From assembly GCA_944320405.1 (NCBI GenBank), contig CALUHI010000010.1:62001-126000 (forward strand): DNA of 64,000 nt, written 5' to 3'. This stretch comes from an uncultured Eggerthellaceae bacterium. GTDB lineage: Bacteria; Actinomycetota; Coriobacteriia; Coriobacteriales; Eggerthellaceae. Positions 11,635 to 19,154 of this stretch are shown here, piece after piece (position 1 is the stretch's first letter; each line of letters starts with the position of its first letter). The notes beneath the pieces are model-generated. The model had not been told where the DNA came from. It searched no databases and saw only the letters and a program-made list of their open reading frames with translations. The position numbers were made by a program, and so were the translations under genes.

Positions 11635-12201
11635 ATGCGCAACGGCAATCTTTTCGTTATTTCAGGGCCATCAGGTGCCGGCAAGGGCACGCTGGTGGCC
11701 CGACTTGCGCAAAGGGTTCCTGATGCGTGGGTGTCCCGCTCGATGACCACGCGCGAGCCGCGCGAGGGGGAAGTCGACGGCGTGCACTACGACTTCCTCA
11801 CCAAAGAGGATTTCCTTCGTCTTGCTGAAGCCGACGGGTTCCTTGAGTGGGCCGAGTACGCGGGCAACTGCTACGGCACTCCGCGTAAAAGCATTGAGGA
11901 TGCTTTGGCGGCAGGCAAGCAGATCATCTTGGAGATCGACGTGCAAGGCGCGTTCCAAGTGCGCGAGAAGATGCCTTCCGCCCATCTGGTGTTTATCGTG
12001 CCCCCTTCGCTTGAGGAGCTTGAGCGCAGGCTGCGCGGGCGCGGCACCGAGGAAGAAGACGTTATCGCACGTCGCATGGAGGCTGCTCGGTTTGAGCTTT
12101 CCCATAAAGACGAGTACGATAAGCAGCTGGTGAACGACGACCTCGACACTGCAACCGATGAATTGGTTGCGTATGTTGATTCGTTCGCTGATCGAAAATA
12201 A
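11635..12201 (+). CDS. gmk: Guanylate kinase
   Basis: Phosphorylates GMP to GDP. The 188-residue product has the P-loop GPSGAGKGT at residues 11-19, the GMP-binding SRSMTTREPREGEVDG region and the lid HYDFLTKEDF. The ATG at 11635 is 8 bases after the mihF stop; a TTG two codons earlier is also in frame. The ribosome-binding signal is weak, so translation may be coupled to mihF. Slightly shorter than many homologues but all core motifs are present. Confidence 0.95.
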   Translation: MRNGNLFVISGPSGAGKGTLVARLAQRVPDAWVSRSMTTREPREGEVDGVHYDFLTKEDFLRLAEADGFLEWAEYAGNCYGTPRKSIEDALAAGKQIILEIDVQGAFQVREKMPSAHLVFIVPPSLEELERRLRGRGTEEEDVIARRMEAARFELSHKDEYDKQLVNDDLDTATDELVAYVDSFADRK

Positions 12202-12219
12202 CTACTGAAGGATTACGCA

Positions 12220-12480
12220 ATGAGCATCATCGAACCGAAGATCGACGTTCTGCTCGATCAGACCGACAACGACCGCTTTCTGCTGTGCGCCCTGGCTTCT
12301 AAGCGCGCGCATGACATCAACGACATGATGCGCGGTCAGCGCGATCGCGCCATCCAACTGCAGACCGCAGTTGAGATCGCTCGCGCCGCCGACAAGAAGC
12401 CTTTGACCATTGCATTCAACGAGGTTTCCCGCGGCGATATCTCCTACGACCCCGAAACCATTGACATTCACAATCACTAA
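12220..12480 (+). CDS. rpoZ: RNA polymerase omega subunit
   Basis: Small subunit that helps assemble and stabilise the beta-prime subunit. The 86-residue product has the conserved core DRFLLCALASKRAHDIND near residue 23 and the AVEIARAADKKPLTIAFNEV region. It follows gmk by 18 bases with GAAGGA upstream, and the gmk-rpoZ pairing is widespread. A perfect hairpin follows the stop codon. Confidence 0.94.
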   Translation: MSIIEPKIDVLLDQTDNDRFLLCALASKRAHDINDMMRGQRDRAIQLQTAVEIARAADKKPLTIAFNEVSRGDISYDPETIDIHNH

Positions 12481-12484
12481 AATG

Positions 12485-12510
12485 TTTCGCGGGTCTGCCG
12501 ACCCGCGAAA
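12485..12510 (+). terminator. Hairpin after rpoZ
   Basis: TTTCGCGGGTC (12485-12495) and GACCCGCGAAA (12500-12510) form a perfect 11-bp stem with a TGCC loop, starting 5 bases after the rpoZ stop. There is no T-tract, so it may end or stabilise the transcript rather than act as a classical factor-independent terminator. Confidence 0.55.
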
Positions 12511-12525
12511 CGGGTTGTCCGCCAA

Positions 12526-12626
12526 GAGGGCCTGAGGCACCGGATCTTCGCGCGATCCCGAAGACTCGCGTACCCAAGTACGCTTCGCCTTCGCGATCCC
12601 ACGAATCTCCGGCACCTCAGACCCTC
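12526..12626. repeat. 101-nt imperfect palindromic intergenic element
   Basis: Outer arms 12526-12544 and 12608-12626 match as inverted repeats at 16 of 19 positions. Inside, CGAAG/CTTCG and a central GCGTAC-CCAA-GTACGC hairpin (12568-12583) continue the symmetry around about 12576. Several outer mismatches become G-U pairs if the minus strand is transcribed, so the minus-strand RNA folds better. It looks like a REP/MITE-type palindromic unit or a structured RNA; copy number cannot be judged here. Confidence 0.55.
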
Positions 12627-12675
12627 TCACCTTCTTATGCTCAACCTGTCACATTCCGTTAGGAAGTTGCATCGT

Positions 12676-13905
12676 ATGACCGAATATCAGCGAATTTGCC
12701 TTGTTCATTACCATGAGATTGGTTTGAAGGGGCATAACCGCAAGACGTTTGAGCAGCGCCTTTTGAAGAACCTGGAGGCGCTGCTTTCTTCGTTTCCGGT
12801 TGTCACCATCCATCGTATTTCCGGGCGTCTGTGCGTGTTCTTGAAAGAAGGGACTCCTTCGGAGGTTGCGCTTGAAGCCGGTTCGGTCATTGCGATGGTT
12901 CCTGGCGTTGCGCGTGTCTCGTGCGGGTTCAAGTGCGGGCGCGACATTGACCAAATGACGGAAGCGGGCATTGCGGCAATGTCTGAGGCAGGCCCCATGG
13001 CGAGCTTCAAGGTGCAGGCGCGCAGGAGCCATACGGACTTCCCGGTTGGGTCCCAGGACATGAACCGCATCATCGGCGGCAATCTTTCGGATGCGTTTCC
13101 CGATGTTGCTGTGAAGATGAAAGATCCTGACGTTACGGTGGGTGTTGAAGTTGTCCAGAACGCTGCGTACGTGTATGCCCGCAGCGAGGCTGGCATCGGC
13201 GGTCTTCCAGTTGGGAGCTCGGGTCGCGTCGTGTCGCTTCTTTCGAGTGGCATCGACTCGCCGGTGGCTTCGTGGAAGATGGCTCGCCGTGGTGCCATCG
13301 TCATCGGAGTCCATTTTTCTGGTCGTCCGCAAACCTCCGACGCGAGTGAATGGCTGGTTGACGATATCGCCCGCGTTTTGGAGAAGACGGGCTGCATCGC
13401 GCGAACCTATATCGTGCCTTTCGGCGACTGCCAGCGAGAGATTGCGCTGTCTGGTCCGCCTGAGCTCCGCGTCATCCTGTACCGTCGCCTGATGTTCAAG
13501 GTGGCTGAAGAGATCGCTCGTCGCGAGAAAGCCGGCGCGTTGGTAACGGGGGAGAGCCTGGGGCAGGTGGCTTCGCAAACCCTCGACAACATCCGTTGCA
13601 CCGATGCCGCAGTCGATCGACCCATTTTCCGTCCGCTCATCGGAACCGACAAACTCGAGATCATCCGTGAGGCTGAGCGTTTGGGGACGTTTGAGATCTC
13701 GTCTCAGGACGCACCGGATTGTTGCACGCTGTTCATGCCGCGCAACCCGGAAACCCATGCAAAGCTGCCGCGCGTCATGGAGGCGGAGGCCCAGCTTCCC
13801 ATCGATCAGTGGGTTTCGCAGCTCGCAGATGCTGCGGAGGTGCATGATTATGCGTGTCCTTCGTATCGTCCGCGCGATCGCAAACCGCATGCTGAACAGG
13901 GATAG
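12676..13905 (+). CDS. thiI: tRNA 4-thiouridine synthase ThiI
   Basis: Adenylates and thiolates U8 of tRNA. The 409-residue protein has an N-terminal ferredoxin-like region (HYHEIGLKGHNRKTFE), a THUMP domain to about residue 165, and a PP-loop ATP pyrophosphatase domain with SSGIDSP near residue 190 and a late DCCTLFMPRNPETHAKL segment carrying the conserved cysteine. The C-terminal rhodanese domain of the E. coli protein is absent, as in many Gram-positives, so sulfur would come directly from a cysteine desulfurase. AGGAAG precedes the ATG. Confidence 0.93.
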   Translation: MTEYQRICLVHYHEIGLKGHNRKTFEQRLLKNLEALLSSFPVVTIHRISGRLCVFLKEGTPSEVALEAGSVIAMVPGVARVSCGFKCGRDIDQMTEAGIAAMSEAGPMASFKVQARRSHTDFPVGSQDMNRIIGGNLSDAFPDVAVKMKDPDVTVGVEVVQNAAYVYARSEAGIGGLPVGSSGRVVSLLSSGIDSPVASWKMARRGAIVIGVHFSGRPQTSDASEWLVDDIARVLEKTGCIARTYIVPFGDCQREIALSGPPELRVILYRRLMFKVAEEIARREKAGALVTGESLGQVASQTLDNIRCTDAAVDRPIFRPLIGTDKLEIIREAERLGTFEISSQDAPDCCTLFMPRNPETHAKLPRVMEAEAQLPIDQWVSQLADAAEVHDYACPSYRPRDRKPHAEQG

Positions 13906-14015
13906 GCATTTTTGAACGGTTTGCCCATTTTACGTTGGATTTGCGTTGGATTGATGCTGAATGCACGTTTGATTTGAACTGAAACCGAATGCTTCTTCCG
14001 GGTTCTTTTAGCGAC

Positions 14016-14053
14016 GCCCGCACGTCTCGCATGAGAGGTGCGGGCGTTATTGT
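14016..14053 (+). terminator. Terminator-like hairpin after thiI
   Basis: GCCCGCAC (14016-14023) pairs with GTGCGGGC (14038-14045), with an inner CTC/GAG extension around GCAT. It is followed by the T-rich but interrupted GTTATTGTTT. It separates thiI from comEA. Confidence 0.6.
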
Positions 14054-14083
14054 TTCCTCTGTTAACGTGCGAAGGAGGAAGCC

Positions 14084-14746
14084 ATGCCGTTTCAGGAAAG
14101 CGCCGAGAGCATGCGTGCCAAGCTTCACCTGGGCAAAATTCGCCCTTCGTTGGCCATCGGAATTTGTGCTGCCGTAGTAGTTGCGGTTGGATTGGCGGTT
14201 TTTGCTGCATGGAACGCATTTTCTGGGGAGACGTTCCAGATAGCTCATGAGCAGACGGTCGCGCCTGAATCCCTTTCAGCGAGCGGAGACGCTCAAGAAG
14301 AAGCTGCCGTGCCAGTGATAGCCATCCACGTAAGCGGAGCGGTGTTGAATCCGGGCGTTTACGAACTGCCAGAAGGATCTCGCGCAAACGACGCTATCGA
14401 AGCTGCCGGAGGCGCTTCGGAGGATGCGGTTCCAGACGCACTTAACCTTGCGCGCGTTCTGTCGGATGGCGAGCAGATCATCGTTCCAACGGTTGAGGAG
14501 CAAGAGCGGTTGGAAGAAGCCGCCGTTGCGGGTCAAACGCTTGATGCAGGTGGGAAGGTGAACATCAACACCGCCACAGTTGAGCAGCTCGATTCACTTC
14601 CCGGCGTAGGGGAGTCCACGGCCCAAAAGATCATTGCTGACAGGGAAGAGAACGGCCCTTTCGGCAGTCCGGAGGATCTGAAGCGCGTTTCAGGAATCGG
14701 TGACAAGAAATACGAGGATCTTGCCGACCTCATCACAGTTGGATGA
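14084..14746 (+). CDS. comEA: Competence protein ComEA, DNA receptor
   Basis: Membrane-anchored double-stranded DNA receptor for transformation or DNA scavenging. The 220-residue product has a short cytosolic N-terminus, one transmembrane segment at about 22-46, an SLBB domain (IAIHVSGAVLNPGVYELP near residue 86) and a C-terminal pair of helix-hairpin-helix motifs (KVNINTATVEQLDSLPGVG near 157, then DLKRVSGIGDKKYEDL). GAAGGAGGAAG precedes the ATG. It overlaps comEC by 4 bases (ATGA), the conserved comEA-comEC operon. Confidence 0.92.
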   Translation: MPFQESAESMRAKLHLGKIRPSLAIGICAAVVVAVGLAVFAAWNAFSGETFQIAHEQTVAPESLSASGDAQEEAAVPVIAIHVSGAVLNPGVYELPEGSRANDAIEAAGGASEDAVPDALNLARVLSDGEQIIVPTVEEQERLEEAAVAGQTLDAGGKVNINTATVEQLDSLPGVGESTAQKIIADREENGPFGSPEDLKRVSGIGDKKYEDLADLITVG

Positions 14747-17124
14747 TCATGCGCCATTTGTGTGACATTGCGCGCCAACTAGGCGTATCCGATGCGTTTT
14801 CGGAGGACGATAGCGCTGTACGTCCCTCCATTCCGCTGTTCCTGACGTTCGCTTTGGCGTTATGGGGGTCATGCGCGTGCTGTTGGGATTTGGGGCGGAT
14901 TTGCGGCGTTGGTCTTAGCCTGATTGTCTCGGCGATTGCATCTGTGTTAGCTCTCCTTATTCTGGCGGTCTGCTTTCGTCTCCGTAGATTCTTTGCGATG
15001 GCTTTGCTATGTGGGCTCTTGGTCGGTGTCGGTATTTCGTTCGGCTCGGTTGCCCAGCTTTCGCGTTCGCAAGATGAGTTTGCTAAGCGTTCCGTTGAAA
15101 ACGTTGTGCTTCGCGCTGTCTCAGACGCAGAAAGCGGCGCCTTCGGCGCGCGGTGCGTGGTTGAAGTTGCTTTCGACGATGGTGCGAAAGACATAGCAAC
15201 GGCGTATTTCGAAGACGAGATTGAACCGCCCCTCTATGGCGACATGTTTGTCGCACGCGTTATTCCTCAGCCTGTTTCGAATAGCGGATCCGAGTGGGCC
15301 TGGGCTAACGGACTGGTAGGAAGCGTTGACGTTCTGAACGCACGACCAATAGCGGTTGAAGGGCTTCAGAAGGCTATCCTTGATGTTCGTGAGAACGCGA
15401 TTGACCACATGGCGGGCACCGATGCGTCGTCAGGTGTCCTTCAAGCGCTCATTTGCGCGTACGACGCGCCGTATGAAGACTCTGGCATGCATGAATCATT
15501 TAACGCATCGGGGCTTGCGCATATCGTTGCTGTTTCCGGCGCTCATCTGGTAGTCGTTTCGTCGTTCGTCGGCGCAGTGTTGGCAGCGCTTCGCGTTCCG
15601 CGTCCTGCTCTCATTGGTATCCAGTGCACGCTCATGCTTGAGTATTTGGTGCTAGCCGGCATGCCGTTGTCCGCAATTCGTGCATTCATCATGGCGGCGA
15701 TATCTCAGTGGGCATACTTTGCAGGACGAAGAAGTGGCGGTTTGTCTTCGCTTGGCGCTTGCATCACGGTAATGGTTGCGCTTGACCCGGTAGTCTCGGT
15801 GTCTGCATCGTTTGCACTGTCGGCCCTGTCCACGCTAGGCATCGCGCTGTACGGACGTCTTGCGGCTGTGTGGCTCGGCGCGACCGTTCCGCGCATGCCT
15901 GTTCTGCTGAGGGACGCGCTCGCCTTGACGCTGGCCTCTTCGTTGTTGGCACAGCCCTATTCATGCGCCCTTTTTTCCCAGCTTCCTTTGGTGTCTCCGC
16001 TTGCAAACATGTTGGTTGCGCCCCTTGTTGCTCCTGCCTGCATCTTGGGAATGGTGGGCGCGCTGGGCGTCAACTTTTCGCCGGTGTTTGGTGATGTGTT
16101 GCTGAGTGCAGCGAATCCCATCGTTGGTGTACTGTGCAGGGTGGTCGAGTGGTGCGCTTCGCTGCCGTTTGCGTGCGTGCCCGTGGATGTTCCGATGGGA
16201 GCTGCATTGGTGTTCTCGTTTGCGGTTGTCGTTCTTCTTTGGCTGTGGTGGCCGGTTCCTCGAAGAAAACGCCTTGGGATGCGGCTTGTTGTGGCAGTTG
16301 CAGTTGTTGGCGCAGTAATGCTTGGCGTTTCCATGGCGCTCGCATGGATGAAGGGGGATCAACTGGTCATGCTCGATGTCGGGCAGGGGGATTCGTTTCT
16401 TGTTCGCAGTCAGGGAAGCAGCGTACTCATCGATACCGGTACCGAGGATTCCCTGCTGAAGCGCGCGTTGGCACGGCAGGGCGTAGCATCGCTGGATGCG
16501 GTCATCATCACGCATGCAGACGACGATCACTGCGGCTCCCTGTTGGCGCTTGGAGGAACGGTGAGGGTAGAGCGCATCGTAGTCGCAGAGGATGCTTTAA
16601 CGTGCGAATGCGCCTCATGCGCGTCACTGAGGGAAGACGCATTGTCTGTTGCGCGCAAAGGCTTGGAAGGCGTCTGTGTGGGAGATCGCATCGAGGCAGG
16701 CGCGTTCGTCCTTCAGGTGCTGTGGCCCGATCAATACGAGGAAGAAGGAGGAAACGCCGATAGTCTCTGCCTGTTGCTTTCGCATGCTGATTCCGCGCAT
16801 AAAACCGCAAGAGCGCTGTTGACGGGTGATGCGGAGTCCGAGCAGTTGGCCACCCTCATGGAAGACCAAAGACTCAAGAATGTCGATATTCTCAAGGTTG
16901 GTCATCATGGCTCCGCCAAGGCGCTTACCGCCGAGCAAGCACAAGACCTTTCAGCAGCAATCGCGCTGGTGAGCGTAGGGGAGGGAAACACCTACGGACA
17001 CCCTGCTCAAGAGATACTTGACAGCCTTGCAGCTGCAGGCACGCAGGTGTTCCGCACCGATGAGCGCGGAGACGTTTCGTGCGAATTTACAACCGAAGGC
17101 ATCCGCGTTCGAACGCTGCGGTAG
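14743..17124 (+). CDS. comEC: Competence protein ComEC/Rec2, DNA channel
   Basis: Polytopic inner-membrane channel that takes up single-stranded DNA. The 793-residue protein has early transmembrane helices, an OB-like N-terminal domain (to about residue 225), the Competence domain with many helices (HIVAVSGAHLVVVSSF near residue 260), and a C-terminal metallo-beta-lactamase-like domain with HADDDHCGS at residues 591-599 and a later VGHHGS. Start may be ATG 14743 or ATG 14749. Complete length argues for a functional gene, although the pilus genes are not in this window. Confidence 0.92.
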   Translation: MIMRHLCDIARQLGVSDAFSEDDSAVRPSIPLFLTFALALWGSCACCWDLGRICGVGLSLIVSAIASVLALLILAVCFRLRRFFAMALLCGLLVGVGISFGSVAQLSRSQDEFAKRSVENVVLRAVSDAESGAFGARCVVEVAFDDGAKDIATAYFEDEIEPPLYGDMFVARVIPQPVSNSGSEWAWANGLVGSVDVLNARPIAVEGLQKAILDVRENAIDHMAGTDASSGVLQALICAYDAPYEDSGMHESFNASGLAHIVAVSGAHLVVVSSFVGAVLAALRVPRPALIGIQCTLMLEYLVLAGMPLSAIRAFIMAAISQWAYFAGRRSGGLSSLGACITVMVALDPVVSVSASFALSALSTLGIALYGRLAAVWLGATVPRMPVLLRDALALTLASSLLAQPYSCALFSQLPLVSPLANMLVAPLVAPACILGMVGALGVNFSPVFGDVLLSAANPIVGVLCRVVEWCASLPFACVPVDVPMGAALVFSFAVVVLLWLWWPVPRRKRLGMRLVVAVAVVGAVMLGVSMALAWMKGDQLVMLDVGQGDSFLVRSQGSSVLIDTGTEDSLLKRALARQGVASLDAVIITHADDDHCGSLLALGGTVRVERIVVAEDALTCECASCASLREDALSVARKGLEGVCVGDRIEAGAFVLQVLWPDQYEEEGGNADSLCLLLSHADSAHKTARALLTGDAESEQLATLMEDQRLKNVDILKVGHHGSAKALTAEQAQDLSAAIALVSVGEGNTYGHPAQEILDSLAAAGTQVFRTDERGDVSCEFTTEGIRVRTLR

Positions 17125-17127
17125 AAT
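17122..17127 (+). promoter_or_regulatory. -10 element of a probable leaderless holA promoter
   Basis: TAGAAT ends 6 bases before the holA ATG, placing the predicted transcript start at or next to the start codon. No ribosome-binding sequence lies between them. The -35 region is poor. Confidence 0.4.
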
Positions 17128-17133
17128 CGTCGC

Positions 17134-18108
17134 ATGGCTACGAAACAGACAGGAAAACAGCTGCTGCCGGCATACGCCGCCATCGGAAGCGACGCTCTCA
17201 AACGCGAGACCGTTGCTGGGCGTCTCCGTGCGCGTCTCCAGAAGATGGGGGACGTTTCTTTTAACTACGAGGAATTCGATGGCGAGCAGTGCACTGGTGC
17301 CGATATCGTAGCCGCCTGCAACACCATTCCGTTCGCCAGCCCCGTGCGCATGGTTCGCGTGAAGTCTGCCGAGAAGCTGCGCAAAGTCGACAGCGAAGAG
17401 GTCGTAGCCTATCTGGGCAGCCCGAGCGATACGACAGTGCTCCTTTTGGAAGCTGCCAGCCTGTCGAAAGCAACGCGCCTTTACAAGGCGATTGCTGCCT
17501 GCGGCTCTGAGGCCATCATCGAATGCGAAGCGCCAAAGAAAAGAGATCTCCCTAACTTGGTGCGCTCCATGGCAGTTGGCCATGGCGTCACGCTGACTGA
17601 TGGTGCTGCCCGCCTTCTGGTTGAGCTTGCGGGTGAAGATACCGTCCGCCTTGATTCCGAGCTGGGCAAGATCGCGCTAGCTCACAACGGCAACGATGCA
17701 GTGAATGAGCACGAGGTTTCCAGCCTGGTCAGCCGCACGACAGAGGTGAGCGTGTGGGATTTCCTGGACACGATGTCTGCACGCAATGCGAAACGCTGCC
17801 TGCTGAACCTCTCGCTCATGCCCTCTGCATCTCCGAACGAGCTGCTTTCACGCTGCATCGGCCGATTGCGTGAGCTTATCTGCGCGAAGGCGCTTATCCA
17901 ACGCGGCCAGCCGCGCATGATCGCTTCGGCGCTCAGCAAAAAAGACTGGCAGGTCAAACGCCATGCAGAATGGGCATCTCGCTTCACAGAGGAGGAGCTC
18001 CGCAGCGCTCTTTTGCGTGCGCGCGATGCTGAGCTCGCCATAAAAAGCGGTGCCAACAAAGAAGACGTCTTCAAAGATTGGCTTCTTTCGGTCCTTATTC
18101 GATCCTAG
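17134..18108 (+). CDS. holA: DNA polymerase III delta subunit
   Basis: Clamp-loader subunit that opens the beta sliding clamp. The 324-residue product follows the HolA pattern: an N-terminal YAAIGSDALKRETVAGRLRARL region in place of a P-loop, a middle IIECEAPKKRDLPNLVRSMA segment and a helical collar domain with ARNAKRCLLNLS. It follows comEC by 9 bases, a frequent arrangement (comEC-holA-rpsT). A -10-like TAGAAT just before the start suggests its own leaderless transcript. It converges on rpsT across a strong hairpin. Confidence 0.9.
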   Translation: MATKQTGKQLLPAYAAIGSDALKRETVAGRLRARLQKMGDVSFNYEEFDGEQCTGADIVAACNTIPFASPVRMVRVKSAEKLRKVDSEEVVAYLGSPSDTTVLLLEAASLSKATRLYKAIAACGSEAIIECEAPKKRDLPNLVRSMAVGHGVTLTDGAARLLVELAGEDTVRLDSELGKIALAHNGNDAVNEHEVSSLVSRTTEVSVWDFLDTMSARNAKRCLLNLSLMPSASPNELLSRCIGRLRELICAKALIQRGQPRMIASALSKKDWQVKRHAEWASRFTEEELRSALLRARDAELAIKSGANKEDVFKDWLLSVLIRS

Positions 18109-18119
18109 CCCGGAAATGC

Positions 18120-18150
18120 GAAGCGCCCCGCAATGTGCGGGGCGCTTCTC
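18120..18150. terminator. Bidirectional terminator between holA and rpsT
   Basis: GAAGCGCCCCGCA (18120-18132) and TGCGGGGCGCTTC (18136-18148) form a perfect 13-bp stem with a 3-nt loop between convergent genes. Neither side has a long T-run (TCTCCTT on plus, GCATTTCC on minus), but the stem is strong enough to serve both. Confidence 0.8.
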
Positions 18151-18190
18151 CTTGATATGCAGATGGATCGCTTATGCGACCTTGCGCATG

Positions 18191-18700
18191 TTATTCGGCA
18201 GCCTCTTCGGCTTCTGCGGCAGCAGCCTCGGCCTCGGCCTTGGCAGCCTCCTCGGCCTCCTTGGCCTTGCGGTCAGCGGCAGCCTTCTGGGCCTTCTGGG
18301 TCTCCTCGCGACGCTTGGCCTTCTCGGCGGCAGCAGCCTCCATCTTGGCGATGCGGGCGGCCTTGGCGTCGGCCTTCTTGGAGCCGGTCTTGTTGGCCTT
18401 GGGCTCGGGCTTCACGTAAGCAGCGCGATCAGCGTCGGTGACGATGGTGTTGGCAAGAGCCATGATGCCGCTCTTGCGGTTGGCGGCCTGGTTCTTGTGG
18501 ATGACGCCCTTGGAAGCAGCCTTGTCCATCAGACGGCATGCGGCGAGCGCAGCGGCGTAAGCCTCGGCGCCATTGTCAGCCTCGACGGCGTCCTTCACGC
18601 GACGGGTGGCGGTCTTCAGCGCGGCCTTGACGGCGCGATTGCGCATGCGGGACTTCTCGTTGGTGATGATGCGCTTCTTCTGGCTCTTGATGTTCGCCAT
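18191..18700 (-). CDS. rpsT: Ribosomal protein S20 with long C-terminal Ala/Lys/Glu extension
   Basis: Primary 16S rRNA-binding protein of the small subunit. Residues 1-88 are a normal S20 (MANIKSQKKRIITNEKSRMR start; ASKGVIHKNQAANRKSGIM later). The frame then continues for about 80 residues, first basic (KPEPKANKTGSKKADAK) and then a highly charged alanine-rich stretch ending EAAAAEAEEAAE, likely a long helix or disordered tail. Family proteins are usually 85-90 residues, so the product (169) is nearly doubled. The start at 18700 has AAAGGAACTGCAAAA upstream. The tail keeps the gene's GC and codon pattern, arguing against a frameshift. Confidence 0.93.
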   Translation of the reverse strand: MANIKSQKKRIITNEKSRMRNRAVKAALKTATRRVKDAVEADNGAEAYAAALAACRLMDKAASKGVIHKNQAANRKSGIMALANTIVTDADRAAYVKPEPKANKTGSKKADAKAARIAKMEAAAAEKAKRREETQKAQKAAADRKAKEAEEAAKAEAEAAAAEAEEAAE

Positions 18701-18718
18701 TTTTGCAGTTCCTTTCAT

Positions 18719-19062
18719 ACACGTTTGCAGTAATGCGTCAACTAACGCAGTGCGTCGGTGGGAAAGGGCTCTGTGCGCGTTGGGAAGATGAAAGGCATGA
18801 GACTATGTGCCGATCGGCAATCTCATGAAAGCGGTCAGGATTTTTCCGCCCGGTGGCCTTTCAGCCTCCCAACAACACGCTTGAGTCCCTTTGCAGCCAC
18901 GTCTGCGGACCGGCGACACTTCTGTGCCGCGCATGCGTATCGCTGAACACAACCGGAAAGGATAGCAGAAGCCGCACGCTTTCGCTAGGAAAATCCAAAA
19001 GGCCTCCATGTGTAGGATAGCCGGAGCGCGCACACATGCCTCCCATCAACGAAACCTTACGC
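18719..19062. other. Divergent intergenic region between rpsT and lepA
   Basis: About 340 bases upstream of both genes with no credible ORF. It should hold the rpsT promoter on the minus strand, but I cannot pick one with confidence. An inverted repeat CATGTGT/ACACATG lies at 19007-19013 and 19032-19038, upstream of the lepA -10 element. Confidence 0.4.
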
Positions 19063-19068
19063 TAGAAT
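19063..19068 (+). promoter_or_regulatory. -10 element upstream of the lepA leader ORF
   Basis: TAGAAT ends 7 bases before the ATG of a 22-codon ORF, so the transcript would begin at or beside that start codon. No good -35 is visible 16-18 bases upstream. Confidence 0.4.
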
Positions 19069-19075
19069 GGTAAGG

Positions 19076-19144
19076 ATGAAGACACGCGGCACCGGTGTTT
19101 TCAATGAGTTTGGAAGCCCTGGTATGCCGCCTTGCACCATATGA
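19076..19144 (+). CDS. Possible 22-residue leader peptide upstream of lepA
   Basis: ATG 19076 opens a 22-codon frame ending with TGA at 19142-19144, 10 bases before the lepA ATG. It has no ribosome-binding site, but a TAGAAT -10 element lies 7 bases upstream, so it could be read from a leaderless mRNA and bring ribosomes to lepA, whose own Shine-Dalgarno (AGACAGG) is weak. No similarity is recognised; it may be chance. Confidence 0.3.
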   Translation: MKTRGTGVFNEFGSPGMPPCTI

Positions 19145-19154
19145 AAGACAGGTT

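Noticed and set aside
12479-12640. CRISPR-like repeats in the palindromic region
   Set aside because: There are inverted arms only, no regularly spaced direct repeats and no cas gene.
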